Shown piece by piece: positions 53,021-61,645 of a stretch of DNA of 64,000 bases. The notes under the pieces were generated by a model that saw only the letters and a program-made list of their open reading frames with translations, was not told the DNA's origin and ran no database searches. The stretch's first letter is position 1. Each line of letters starts with the position of its first letter. Source of the stretch: DASUPK01 sp963800285 (GTDB taxonomy: Bacteria > Actinomycetota > Thermoleophilia > Solirubrobacterales > 70-9). The stretch lies in contig CAWDAL010000013.1 in the NCBI GenBank assembly GCA_963800285.1, positions 248,001 through 312,000 on the forward strand. Reading direction: 5' to 3'. The position numbers and the translations under genes were made by a program.

Positions 53021-54065
53021 GCTCTCTCCCGGACAGCAATGGGAGGTCGACGCATCGCTCGTCGATCCCGAGGGCCTGGTGGCGCGAGCCACCGGTGCCT
53101 CGACCAACGGAGCCAAGCGAACCGCCGGCCCGGGAATCGCGGCCGTCGCCGCGGCGCTGCCCGAGCGAGTGGTGGAGAACGAGGAGATCGCCGGGCCCCT
53201 CGGGGTCGACTCGCAGTGGATCTCCTCCCGCACGGGAATCCATCGCCGCCGTCGCGCCACCAGCGAGACGCTGGTCGACCTGGCCGCCGACGCCGGCTCA
53301 CGCGCGCTTTCGCTCGGTGGATTCGACCCGAGCGACCTCGACCTCGTCATGGTCGCGACCCTCACCCCGGATCAGCTGCTGCCGCACGCGGCTCCGCTGG
53401 TCGCCAGCCGAATGGGGGCCAGCTCAGCCGGAGCCGTCGACATCGGTGCCGCCTGCACGGGCTTCCTCTCGGCCCTCTCTCTCGCGGCGGCGCAGCTCGA
53501 GTCCGGACGGGCTCGGGCTGCGCTCGTCGTCGGCGCCGAGGTGCTCAGCCGTGTGACCGACTACACCGACCGGCGAACCGCGGGCCTGTTCGGCGATGGG
53601 GCCGGGGCCGCGCTGCTCACCCTGGGCGGCCCCGGTCGGATCGGCCCGATCGCGCTGCGCTCGGACGGGGGGCGGGCGGAGCTGATCCGAGCATCGAACG
53701 AGGAGCGGCTGGTGAGGATGGACGGCCGCAACACCTTTCGCGCGGCGGTCGCCGCGATGAGCGACACGACGCACCAGGTCGTCTCCGACGCCGGGCTCTC
53801 CCTCGAGGAGATCGACCTCTTCGTCTACCACCAGGCCAACTCACGGATCATCTCCGCGGTCGGCGAGCGGCTCCGCCTGCCGGCCGACCGGGTGATCGAC
53901 TGCCTGGCCGAGTACGGGAACACCTCCGCCGCCAGCATCCCGATCGCCCTCTCGGAGGCGGCCTCCACCGGTCTGCTTCGGAAGGGATCGAGGGTCCTGC
54001 TTTCGGCCTTCGGGGCGGGACTGACCTGGGGCGCGGGAATCGTCGAGTGGGAGGGGACGGCATGA
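53013..54065 (+). CDS. fabH: 3-oxoacyl-ACP synthase III with N-terminal extension
   Basis: 350 residues from the TTG at 53013, which overlaps the fabD end. The catalytic triad of FabH is complete: Cys in DIGAACTGFLSAL, His in FVYHQANSRII, Asn in EYGNTSAASIPI. FabH usually begins at residue ~42 here (PGIAAVAAALPERVVENEEI); the extra ~40 residues (ELSPGQQWEVDASLVDPEG) are unusual and may reflect a start further downstream, though no better codon is seen before the first strand. It starts chain elongation from acyl-CoA. Confidence 0.9.
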   Translation: MPELSPGQQWEVDASLVDPEGLVARATGASTNGAKRTAGPGIAAVAAALPERVVENEEIAGPLGVDSQWISSRTGIHRRRRATSETLVDLAADAGSRALSLGGFDPSDLDLVMVATLTPDQLLPHAAPLVASRMGASSAGAVDIGAACTGFLSALSLAAAQLESGRARAALVVGAEVLSRVTDYTDRRTAGLFGDGAGAALLTLGGPGRIGPIALRSDGGRAELIRASNEERLVRMDGRNTFRAAVAAMSDTTHQVVSDAGLSLEEIDLFVYHQANSRIISAVGERLRLPADRVIDCLAEYGNTSAASIPIALSEAASTGLLRKGSRVLLSAFGAGLTWGAGIVEWEGTA

Positions 54066-54865
54066 GCGCGACCAAGACTTCAGCCGCGGCCCAAGGCATC
54101 GCCGCGAAACAGGAGACCGGTTGCGCGCTGGTCACCGGCGCGTCCCGTGGCATCGGCGCGGCCACCGCCAGGGCATTGGCCGAAGACGGCTGGTCCATCG
54201 CGGTCAACTACAACTGCGACCGCGAGGGCGCCGACTCGATCGCCGGCTCGATCGAGGAGGCCGGCGGGACCGCGCTCGCCATTGGAGCCGATGTCGCCAA
54301 CGCCGAGGCCGCGGACGAGATGGTTTCCGAGATCGCCGAGCGGCTCGGCCCGGTTCTGGTGCTCGTCAACAACGCCGGCGTCACCGCGGACAACCTCTCG
54401 ATGCGGCTCAGCGATGAGGACTGGAGCCGGGTGCTCGACGTCAACCTGACCGCGGCCTTCCGGCTGACGCGCTCGGTGATCGGCCCCATGATGCGGCAGC
54501 GCTTCGGCCGGGTGATCAATGTCTCCTCTGTCTCAGGGCTGCGCGCCAATCCCGGTCAGGCTAACTACTCGGCTTCGAAGGCGGGATTGATCGGCTTCAC
54601 CAAGACCGTCGCCGCCGAGGTCGCGCGGCGCGGCGTCACCGTCAACGCGGTCGCCCCGGGTCTGATCGAGACCGAGCTGACTCGCGACTTCACCTCCAGC
54701 GCCGATGGAGAGGGCTCCGGCGCCGGTGGCCTCCTCGATCACATCCCGGCACGGCGTGCCGGCTCGGCCGAGGAGGTCGCAGCCTGCATCCGCTTTCTGG
54801 CCTCGGACGAAGCCGCGTACGTGACCGGGGCAGTGCTGCCGGTCGACGGCGGCATGGCCGCCTAA
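54062..54865 (+). CDS. fabG: 3-oxoacyl-ACP reductase
   Basis: 267 residues; the ATG overlaps the fabH stop (ATGA). SDR features: VTGASRGIGAATARAL, NNAGVTADN, the catalytic S in INVSSVSGL and Y-x-x-x-K in YSASKAGLIGF, and the C-terminal VTGAVLPVDGGMA. The first ~17 residues (SATKTSAAAQGIAAKQ) are an extension. It reduces the keto group with NADPH. The operon position fits FabG. Confidence 0.92.
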   Translation: MSATKTSAAAQGIAAKQETGCALVTGASRGIGAATARALAEDGWSIAVNYNCDREGADSIAGSIEEAGGTALAIGADVANAEAADEMVSEIAERLGPVLVLVNNAGVTADNLSMRLSDEDWSRVLDVNLTAAFRLTRSVIGPMMRQRFGRVINVSSVSGLRANPGQANYSASKAGLIGFTKTVAAEVARRGVTVNAVAPGLIETELTRDFTSSADGEGSGAGGLLDHIPARRAGSAEEVAACIRFLASDEAAYVTGAVLPVDGGMAA

Positions 54866-54891
54866 CCCCAGACCCACCGAAAGGAGAAGCA

Positions 54892-55137
54892 ATGACAACC
54901 GCAACCAAGGATCAGGTACAGGAGAGGGTGATCTCGGCGCTCGTCGAGTTCGGCGAGGAGCCCGAGAACGTCAAGCCCGACTCGCGCTTCGAGGACCTGG
55001 ACATCGACTCGCTCGACCTGGTCGAGCTCGCCCAGGTGATCGAGGACGAGTACGGGATCGAGGTCAACGATGCGGACATGGACCAGATCGCCACGGTCCA
55101 GGACGTCGTCGAGTTCGTGTCCGCACGCCAGTCCTGA
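54892..55137 (+). CDS. acpP: Acyl carrier protein
   Basis: 81 acidic residues. The phosphopantetheine site is S40 in FEDLDIDSLDLVELAQVIED, followed by IEVNDADMDQIATVQDVVE. An AAGGAG ribosome site precedes the ATG. The last base of its stop overlaps the fabF start (TGATG). It carries the growing chain between the fab enzymes. Confidence 0.95.
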   Translation: MTTATKDQVQERVISALVEFGEEPENVKPDSRFEDLDIDSLDLVELAQVIEDEYGIEVNDADMDQIATVQDVVEFVSARQS

Positions 55138-56333
55138 TGCGCCGGGTTGCGATCACCGGGATCGGCGCGGTCACGCCCCTGGGCGTGGGAGCCCCCACGC
55201 TGCACGCTCGCTGGGCCGCCGGCGAGTCCGGGATCGAGGACGGCCTCGGGCGCTGCTCGGACTTCGAGCCGACCGACCACCTCACCCGGCGTCAGGTGCG
55301 CCGCACCGACCGCTTCACCCAGCTCGCGCTGGCGGCGGCGGCTGAGGCAATCTCGCAGGCGGGCCTGGGAGAGGCGCCCTATGACCGGGCTGAGATCGGC
55401 AGCGTGATCGGCACCGGGATCGGCGGCCTCTCCACGATCGAGTCCGAACACATAGTTCTGCGCGACCAGGGACAGGGCAAGGTCTCGCCCCACTGCGTGC
55501 CCCAGATGATGGCCAACTCCGCCTCGGGTGCCCTGGCGATCGAGCACGACCTGCGCGGACAGTGCTTCGGGACCGTCTCCGCCTGTGCGGCGGGAGCCCA
55601 TGCCGTCGGCACGGCGGCCCGGATGGTCTCCTACGGCGACGCGGTCGCCTGCGTCACGGGCGGCGCGGAATCCGCGATGACCCCGCTGGCGACCGCGGCG
55701 TTCGCCGAGATGGGCGCCACCTCGGAGTCGGGCATCTCCCGCCCGTTCGACCGGCGGCGCGACGGCTTCGTGATGGGCGAGGGCGCCGCCGTGATGGTCC
55801 TCGAGGACGCGGAGACCGCAGAGCTCCGCGGCGCGCCGATCCTCGGTTTCGTGACCGGTTACGGCGCAACGGCCGACGCGCACCACATGACGGCGCCCGA
55901 GCCGAGCGGCGACGGAGCCGCTCGTGCGATCAGCAAGGCGCTCGCCGACGCGGAGGTCGAGCCGGGCGACATCGCCTACGTCAACGCGCACGGCACCTCG
56001 ACTCCGCTCAACGACCGCTCCGAGACCGAGGCCCTGAAGACGGCGCTCGGCGATCAGGCCTTCCGCATCCCGACCTCGTCGACCAAGTCGGCGATCGGCC
56101 ACCTGCTCGGTGCGGCCGGAGCCGTCGAGGCGGTCGCGACGCTGCAGGCGCTTCGCGCCAAGCAGGCGCCGCCGACGCTCAACTACGAGGAGCCCGACGA
56201 GGGGCTCGACCTCGACTACGTGCCGGGCGACGCGAAGGCGCTGCCCCTGAACGGCCATCCGGCCGTCGGGATCAGCAACTCGTTCGGCTTCGGCGGCCAC
56301 AACGTGGTCCTCTGCATCGAGGCGGCGACGTGA
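55137..56333 (+). CDS. fabF: 3-oxoacyl-ACP synthase II
   Basis: 398 residues. The Cys-His-His triad of KAS I/II is present: Cys in GTVSACAAGAHA, His in VNAHGTSTPLND, His in KSAIGHLLGAAGAVEA; the start RRVAITGIGAVTPLG and the end GISNSFGFGGHN are canonical. It performs the condensing steps of elongation. The length is slightly short of the ~410 norm. The start overlaps acpP by one base. Confidence 0.93.
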   Translation: MRRVAITGIGAVTPLGVGAPTLHARWAAGESGIEDGLGRCSDFEPTDHLTRRQVRRTDRFTQLALAAAAEAISQAGLGEAPYDRAEIGSVIGTGIGGLSTIESEHIVLRDQGQGKVSPHCVPQMMANSASGALAIEHDLRGQCFGTVSACAAGAHAVGTAARMVSYGDAVACVTGGAESAMTPLATAAFAEMGATSESGISRPFDRRRDGFVMGEGAAVMVLEDAETAELRGAPILGFVTGYGATADAHHMTAPEPSGDGAARAISKALADAEVEPGDIAYVNAHGTSTPLNDRSETEALKTALGDQAFRIPTSSTKSAIGHLLGAAGAVEAVATLQALRAKQAPPTLNYEEPDEGLDLDYVPGDAKALPLNGHPAVGISNSFGFGGHNVVLCIEAAT

Positions 56334-56361
56334 GTCGCCGCCGCAGAAAGGGGCCGGCCTC

Positions 56362-57825
56362 GTGAAGCCGGCCCTCGCGACTCCCCTCTCGGGGCTGCGA
56401 CCGGCGCCCGAGGCCGCCGAGCCGGAGCGGCTGCTGCCGCTCGAGCGCCTCGAGGCGCTCTGCGATCCCGGCTCGCTCGAGCTGGTCCGTACGCGGATCG
56501 CCTCTCGCTCGGCCCGCTCGGCGCCCGGCGACGGAGTGGTCGCGGGCGCCGGCTGCGTCGGCGGGCGGCCCGTCTACTGCTACGCGCAGGACCAGAGCTT
56601 CGCCGGCGGCTCGCTCGGCACGGCCCAGGCGGAGACGATCGTGCGGGTCCTCGACCTCGCCGGGCGCGCGGAGGCCCCGGTGGTGGGCTTCGTCGCCTCC
56701 GGCGGCGCGCGGATCGATGAGGGAGCCGGGGCCCTGGGCGGCTACGGCGCGATCTTCCGCCGGCACGTGGCTCTCTCCGGCCGCGTCCCGCAGATCAGCG
56801 TGATCACCGGGACCTCGGCCGGCGGCGGCGCCTACTCGCCGGCCCTCACCGACTTCGTGGTGATGACCGAGGAGGCCCGGCTCTTTCTCACCGGCCCCGG
56901 CGTCGTCGAGGAGGTGATGGGCGAGAGCGTGACGATGGACGAGCTCGGCGGAGCGCGCGTCCACTCCCGGAACGGCGTGTGCGACCTCGTCGCTCCCGAC
57001 GACAGGGCCGCCGCCGAACTGGCCCGCGACCTGCTCGGCCACCTGCCGCAGAGCTCCGCGTCGACGCCCGATCCCGTCCTCCCTCAGGAGCCGCTCGGGC
57101 ACGACCCGGGCACGGCGGTGCCGGCCAACCCACGGAAGGTCTACGACGTCCGCTCGGCGATCCGCTGCATCGGCGATTCGAGCTCGATGCTCGAGCTCTC
57201 GCCCCGCTGGGCGCGGAACATGGTCACCGCGCTGATCCGGCTGAACGGGCATCCCGTCGGCGTGGTCGCCAATCAGCCCCACCACCTCGGCGGGGTGATC
57301 GACTCGGCGGCGTCCGAGAAGGCGGCCGGGTTCATTCGCCGCTGCGACGCCTTCGGACTGCCGCTCGTGGTCCTCGTCGACACCCCCGGCTTCCTTCCCG
57401 GGACCAAGCAGGAGGCGATGGGCGTGATCCGGCACGGCGCCGGGCTGCTGCACGCCTTCTCGGCCGCCCGGGTCCCGAAGGTGACCGTCGTCCTGCGCAA
57501 GGCGTACGGCGGCGGCTTCATCACGATGAACTCGCGCCAGCTCGGCGCAGACCTCGTCCTCGCCTGGCCCGGAGCCGAGATCGGCGTTCTGGGCGCCCGC
57601 CAGGCGGTCGGGATCATCCACCGCCGCGCGATTGAGGGCTCGGTGGATCCGGATGCCGAGCACGCGCGCCTGGCGGACGAGTACGCGGAGGGACATCTGA
57701 GGGCCGACGTCGCCGCGGGCGCCGGCGACGTGGACGAGGTGATCGAGCCGGCCGAGACGAGGGCGCGCCTGATCTGGGCGCTCTCGGCTCTCGGCGGAGC
57801 CAACGGACGAAGGAGAACCGCATGA
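56362..57825 (+). CDS. Acyl-CoA carboxylase carboxyltransferase subunit (PccB/AccD-like)
   Basis: 487 residues, GTG start. Both halves of the carboxyltransferase are in one chain: the acyl-CoA/biotin motifs VGFVASGGARIDEGAGALGG, ISVITGTSAGGGAYSPALTD in the first, and PLVVLVDTPGFLPGTKQEAMG, VVLRKAYGGGFITM in the second. Such subunits make malonyl- or methylmalonyl-CoA in actinobacteria. Biotin carboxylase and BCCP genes are not in the window. Placed inside the fab operon, it should supply malonyl-CoA. It overlaps maoC by 4 bases. Confidence 0.9.
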   Translation: MKPALATPLSGLRPAPEAAEPERLLPLERLEALCDPGSLELVRTRIASRSARSAPGDGVVAGAGCVGGRPVYCYAQDQSFAGGSLGTAQAETIVRVLDLAGRAEAPVVGFVASGGARIDEGAGALGGYGAIFRRHVALSGRVPQISVITGTSAGGGAYSPALTDFVVMTEEARLFLTGPGVVEEVMGESVTMDELGGARVHSRNGVCDLVAPDDRAAAELARDLLGHLPQSSASTPDPVLPQEPLGHDPGTAVPANPRKVYDVRSAIRCIGDSSSMLELSPRWARNMVTALIRLNGHPVGVVANQPHHLGGVIDSAASEKAAGFIRRCDAFGLPLVVLVDTPGFLPGTKQEAMGVIRHGAGLLHAFSAARVPKVTVVLRKAYGGGFITMNSRQLGADLVLAWPGAEIGVLGARQAVGIIHRRAIEGSVDPDAEHARLADEYAEGHLRADVAAGAGDVDEVIEPAETRARLIWALSALGGANGRRRTA

Positions 57826-58373
57826 CGACCGAGACGATCGAGGTGAGGCGCGACGGAGCGCTTTGGCGGGAGGCCCCGCCGTTCTTCGACGACCTGGAGA
57901 TCGGCGACTCGATGGAGTCGTCCGGACGGACGGTGACCGAGTACGACGTGGTCTCGTTCGCCGCCCTGACCGGCGACTGGCACCCGCAGCACGCCGACGC
58001 CGCCTGGGCCGCCGAGAGCGCCTTCGGCCGCCGGATCGCCCACGGCATGCTCGTGATCTCCTACGCGCTCGGGCTGCTCCCCATCGATCCGCGAGTCGTG
58101 CTCGCATTGCGCTCGATCGACGGTGCCGTGCTGAAGAGGCCGGTCGGGCTCGGGGACACGATCCGCGTCCGCGCCCGGCTCGCCGACAAGCGCGAGCTCG
58201 GCGCCGAGACCGGGCTGGTGACCCTGGCCGTCCGGATCGTCAACCAGGCCGACGAGCTGGTGGCCCGGATGGAGATCGTCGTGCTCTGGCGCCGCGAGCC
58301 GGAGCGCGCAGAGAACCCCGCCCCGTCCGAGGACGATCTCTCCCCGCTCCAGGACGGGAGGCTGCTCGCCTGA
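57822..58373 (+). CDS. MaoC-fold dehydratase (HadB-like, likely replaces FabZ)
   Basis: 183 residues. A hot-dog dehydratase of the MaoC/hydratase-2 type: the catalytic region is FAALTGDWHPQHADAAWAAE, where D-x-x-x-x-H of the hydratase motif is seen, then FGRRIAHGMLVISYALGLLP. No fabZ or fabA is present in the operon, so this protein probably dehydrates the 3-hydroxyacyl-ACP, as HadAB/HadBC do in mycobacteria. It is a single-domain gene here, so either a homodimer or a missing partner. It overlaps both neighbours. Confidence 0.85.
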   Translation: MTTETIEVRRDGALWREAPPFFDDLEIGDSMESSGRTVTEYDVVSFAALTGDWHPQHADAAWAAESAFGRRIAHGMLVISYALGLLPIDPRVVLALRSIDGAVLKRPVGLGDTIRVRARLADKRELGAETGLVTLAVRIVNQADELVARMEIVVLWRREPERAENPAPSEDDLSPLQDGRLLA

Positions 58374-59215
58374 TGCTCGCCGGCAAGAGATTCCTGATCA
58401 CGGGCGTCCTCACCCGCAAGAGCATCGCCTTCGCCGTGGCGCGCGAGGCGCAGCTCGCGGGCGCCGAGGTCCTGGTGACGGGGTTCGGCCGGACCCGGCG
58501 GATGACCGAGCGCGCCGCCGCCCGCCTGCCCGAGCCGCCCGACGTGCTGGAGCTCGACATCAACTCCGAGGAGGACCTCGCCGGTCTGGCGGCCGAGATC
58601 GATCAGCGCTGGGGCGGCCTGGACGGCGCCCTGCACGCGATCGCCTTCGCGCCCGGGGACGCGATCGGCGGGCGTTTCATGGAGACGCCGCCGGAGAGCG
58701 CGCTCGAGGCCTTCCGGACGAGCGCCTACTCCTACGCCGCGCTGGCTCGGCATCTCGCTCCCCTGATGGAGGGCGGAGGGAGCGTCGTCGGCCTCGACTT
58801 CGACGCCTCGGTCGCCTGGCCGTCGTATGACTGGATGGGCGTGGCGAAGGCCGCGCTGGAGTCGATCAACCGCTACCTGGCGCGGGAGCTCGGCCCCCGC
58901 GGGATCCGGGCGAACCTGATCTCGGCCGGGCCGATCTCCTCACCGGCCGCCGGCGGGATCGACGGCTTCGATCGGCTCGCTTCGAGCTGGCCCGAGTCCG
59001 CCCCGCTCGGCTGGGACACAGAGGACCCGACGCCGGTCGCGCGCGCGGTCCTCCTCCTGCTCTCGGACTGGTCAGAGGCGATCAGCGGCGAGGTGATCCA
59101 CGTGGACGGCGGCGCTCACGCCGTCGCCGGTGTCGTTGAGGAGAAGAGGACGGGCCTGAATGGCACGGGAGGCTCGGCGGAGCTGGTGGGCAGCCGCCGG
59201 GCTCCACCCACCTAG
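58373..59215 (+). CDS. fabI: Enoyl-ACP reductase (FabI/InhA-type)
   Basis: 280 residues. FabI marks: GKRFLITGVLTRKSIAFAVA (the divergent G-x5-S-I-A nucleotide motif), ALHAIAFAPGDAIGGRF, and the catalytic Y-x6-K in YDWMGVAKAALES with Y six residues before K. The C-terminal ~25 residues after SGEVIHVDGGAHAVAG are not part of the family. NADH-dependent last step of the elongation cycle. Last gene of the operon; start overlaps maoC stop (TGATG). Confidence 0.9.
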   Translation: MLAGKRFLITGVLTRKSIAFAVAREAQLAGAEVLVTGFGRTRRMTERAAARLPEPPDVLELDINSEEDLAGLAAEIDQRWGGLDGALHAIAFAPGDAIGGRFMETPPESALEAFRTSAYSYAALARHLAPLMEGGGSVVGLDFDASVAWPSYDWMGVAKAALESINRYLARELGPRGIRANLISAGPISSPAAGGIDGFDRLASSWPESAPLGWDTEDPTPVARAVLLLLSDWSEAISGEVIHVDGGAHAVAGVVEEKRTGLNGTGGSAELVGSRRAPPT

Positions 59216-59235
59216 AGGTCCGCTTCAAAAAGGGG

Positions 59236-59258
59236 CCGCTTTGCATGGAAAGCAGCGG
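59236..59258. repeat. Small imperfect hairpin repeat, copy 1
   Basis: CCGCTTT followed by a 6-base loop and AAAGCAGCGG, then TTT-C. The stem and the 3' part AAGCAGCGGTTT recur at 61594-61616. It lies in the 148-base gap between fabI and the Kelch gene. It may be a terminator or a short dispersed element. Confidence 0.4.
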
Positions 59259-59363
59259 TTTCGGAGCTGACGCCCGCTTCTCGCGCGAGGGAGGCACGAG
59301 TCGGCCTGCGACCCGCGCGGCTGCTTTGCCGGCTCAGGAGCAGCGCGCAATCCGCACCGGCGG

Positions 59364-60767
59364 CTACTTCCGTTTCTTCTTGTGCTTCTTCTTGTGCTTC
59401 TTCTTGTGCTTCTTCTTGACCTGGATCGTCAGGGTCTGGGTTTCGGTCGTCGCGAACTGACTCGAGTAGCAGGAGTCGAAGAACCGTTTCAGGCACTCAT
59501 CGCCCCTCGGCGTGAAGACGATCTTCGCGCTCAGGGCGATCCTGCTTCTCCGCTTCAGCAGAGCCTTCGCCGTGCCGGTCAGGTTGAGCGGCACGGTGAT
59601 CGCGCCGGAGCTGCCGCTCCCGCTCGAGGGATTGAGCAGCGGGTGAAGCCTGGGCTTGCCCTTCTTCTTGCCCTTGACCTTCCCCTTTCCCTTCTTCGCG
59701 TTGGTCCCCTTCGTGTCGCTGGTGACGTCGACCTTGCCGGGGACCTCCGATGTGATGACAAGGTTCCTGCCGTTCACGGCGAACTTCAGCGCCTTGTTGG
59801 GAGGCGCCAGCGAGAAGAGCTCGGCGCTCTGCACCCTGTTGGCGCCGTCGCTGCCCCCGGCGACCAGCACCCGGCCGTCGGTGAGCGGGGCGGCGGCGGG
59901 ACCGTCTCGCTTGAGGGCCATCACGCCGGTCGCGGTGAAGCTCCCCGTCGCCGGGTTGAAGAGCTCCGCGCTCTCCAGGAAGTTGACGCCGTCGATGCCC
60001 CCGGCGACCAACACCCGGCCGTCGGGGAGCGGGGCGGCGGCGGGGAACTGGCGCTTGACGCCCATCGAGCCGGTCGGGGTGAAGGTGCCGGTCGCCGGGT
60101 TGAAGAGCTCGGCGCTCTGTAGGAAGCTGGCGCCGTCGAAGCCCCCCGCGACCAGCACCCGGCCGTCGGGGAGCGGGGCGGCGGCGGGACCCTGGCGCTT
60201 GACGCCCATCGAGCCGGTCGGGGTGAAGGTGCCGGTTGCCGGGTTGAAGATCTCGGCGCTCTGTAGGAAGCTGGCGCCGTCGTAGCCCCCGGCGACCAAC
60301 ACCCGGCCGTCGGGGAGCGGGGCGGCGGCGGGCCCGTAGCGCTTGACGCCCATCGAGCCGGTCGGGGTGAAGGTGGCGGTCGCCGGGTTGAAGATCTCGG
60401 CGCTCTGTAGGAAGCTGGCGCCGTCGTAGCCCCCGGCGACCAACACCCGGCCGTCGGGGAGCGGGGCGGCGGCGGGCTCGGCGCGCTTGACGCCCATCGA
60501 GCCGGTCGGGGTGAAGCTCGCGGTCGCCAGGTTGAAGATCTCCGCGCTCTGCAGGTTGTCGACGGCGTCGATGCCCCCGGCGACCAACACCCGGCCGTCG
60601 GGGAGCGGGGCGGCGGCGGGGAACTGGCGCTTGACGCCCATCGAGCCGGTCGCAGAGAAGCTCCCCGGGGTATCGCCGGCGGCCGTCGCGATCGCCGCGA
60701 ACAGGACCACTCCCGCCAGCGCCGCCAGCAGGACCACTCCCAGCGTTCTCTTCAGACGCACTTTCAA
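59364..60767 (-). CDS. Secreted Kelch-repeat protein with Lys/His tail
   Basis: 467 residues. A signal peptide (GVVLLAALAGVVLFAAIATA) is followed by six Kelch blades of 48 residues, each reading SMGVKRxxPAAAPLPDGRVL (first part), VAGGxDGASFLQSAEIFNPA (second). They should fold as a beta-propeller. Blades 2-4 are almost identical in DNA and protein. A linker with KKGKGKVKGKKKGK follows, then a small beta domain with two cysteines, and the end is KKKHKKKHKKKHKKKRK, unusually basic. Possibly a surface or polysaccharide-binding protein. It is alone, facing away from the SnoaL gene. Confidence 0.85.
   Translation of the reverse strand: MKVRLKRTLGVVLLAALAGVVLFAAIATAAGDTPGSFSATGSMGVKRQFPAAAPLPDGRVLVAGGIDAVDNLQSAEIFNLATASFTPTGSMGVKRAEPAAAPLPDGRVLVAGGYDGASFLQSAEIFNPATATFTPTGSMGVKRYGPAAAPLPDGRVLVAGGYDGASFLQSAEIFNPATGTFTPTGSMGVKRQGPAAAPLPDGRVLVAGGFDGASFLQSAELFNPATGTFTPTGSMGVKRQFPAAAPLPDGRVLVAGGIDGVNFLESAELFNPATGSFTATGVMALKRDGPAAAPLTDGRVLVAGGSDGANRVQSAELFSLAPPNKALKFAVNGRNLVITSEVPGKVDVTSDTKGTNAKKGKGKVKGKKKGKPRLHPLLNPSSGSGSSGAITVPLNLTGTAKALLKRRSRIALSAKIVFTPRGDECLKRFFDSCYSSQFATTETQTLTIQVKKKHKKKHKKKHKKKRK
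59797..60660 (-). repeat. Six 144-bp tandem repeats inside the Kelch gene
   Basis: The string GGCCGTCGGGGAGCGGGG (first copy with T-G-A-G) begins at 59873, 60017, 60161, 60305, 60449 and 60593, exactly 144 bases apart. Flanking sequence of the central units differs by only a few bases, so the gene has grown by recent unit duplication, and its copy number may vary or be mis-assembled. Confidence 0.92.
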
Positions 60768-61053
60768 CTCTCCCCGGAGCCCACCCTAGTGCACCCGGGC
60801 CAGGCCTCGCAAGGATGCGCCAGCCGGCGTGGGTGCTCAATTCCAACCAGAGGAGCGCTGAGTTCAGCTACTCGAAGCACGCCCGGGTTCGCGTGTCACC
60901 GGGTCTGAACGAGGACTCGGAGCCCGGTCAGATCACTACTGCTTTGAAGACTCAGCAGCAGCGAGGCCCGGCGCTACCTGGTCTCGCGCGTGGCGGGAGC
61001 ACTGAGCGAGGTCAGCCCCGCTTCGCTGCCCTGTCCAAAGCGATACCGAGCCG

Positions 61054-61452
61054 CTACTCCCGCCCGGCGGCTTCGCGTGCTTGCTCGGGGCTCATGAAGG
61101 CGCGCCACCGGCTCACCTTGCCGTTCACGATCTGCATCAGCAATCCCATCGGCTGCTCGACCGGAACGCCGCTGCTGCCGCCGCTGCCATGCACCTGAAA
61201 GATCAGCAGCACCTCATCGTCGCTGAAAGAGGACGCCTCCAGCACCTCGAGCCTGTGCGGGAGGATGCTGCGCAGCTCCTCGAGCCTTGTGGCGACCGCG
61301 TCGGTTCCGCGATGCACATCGCCGTCTGGGAACCCGGGCGGGTCGTGGAACTCGACGTCGTGGGTCCAGCCCACACGCCTCGAGCCCTCGACTCCGGATT
61401 CGTTCCAGGCTGCGAACGAACAGCGTGCAAGCTTCACGTTTTCCTCCGACAT
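61054..61452 (-). CDS. SnoaL/NTF2-like protein
   Basis: 132 residues from the ATG at 61452 (MSEENVKLARCSFAAWNESG). The pattern of an NTF2-like fold is visible: N-terminal helix, DVEFHDPPGFPDGDVHRGTD, then three strands (LEVLEASSFSDDEVLLIFQV; QPMGLLMQIVNGKVSRWRAF; helix EQAREAAGRE). Such proteins are ketosteroid isomerase-like or of unknown role. The start ATG is chosen over an earlier one because MSEEN is a usual beginning of the family. Confidence 0.75.
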   Translation of the reverse strand: MSEENVKLARCSFAAWNESGVEGSRRVGWTHDVEFHDPPGFPDGDVHRGTDAVATRLEELRSILPHRLEVLEASSFSDDEVLLIFQVHGSGGSSGVPVEQPMGLLMQIVNGKVSRWRAFMSPEQAREAAGRE

Positions 61453-61593
61453 CGCCTGCGCAGTATCCCGCCGATCGGGCTGCGCGCTGCCGCATTGCAT
61501 GTGGAGGAGGCGCGAGCGCCACGCAACCGCTTGTGACTCCCTTCGCGTGAAAGCAGGCGTACCTGCGGCTGCGCACCGGCCCGCCTGAAACCG

Positions 61594-61616
61594 CCGCTTT
61601 GGACGAGAAGCAGCGG
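61594..61616. repeat. Small imperfect hairpin repeat, copy 2
   Basis: CCGCTTTGGACGAGAAGCAGCGG, followed by TTT: same stem as 59236-59258 with a different loop, between the SnoaL and VOC genes and close to the end of the VOC gene. Confidence 0.4.
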
Positions 61617-61645
61617 TTTGCGTGGGCGCTCGTGCTGTCCGACGA

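Noticed and set aside
60768..61053. Small plus-strand open frame between the Kelch and SnoaL genes
   Set aside because: No ribosome site, no recognisable composition, and it runs antisense into the SnoaL gene.
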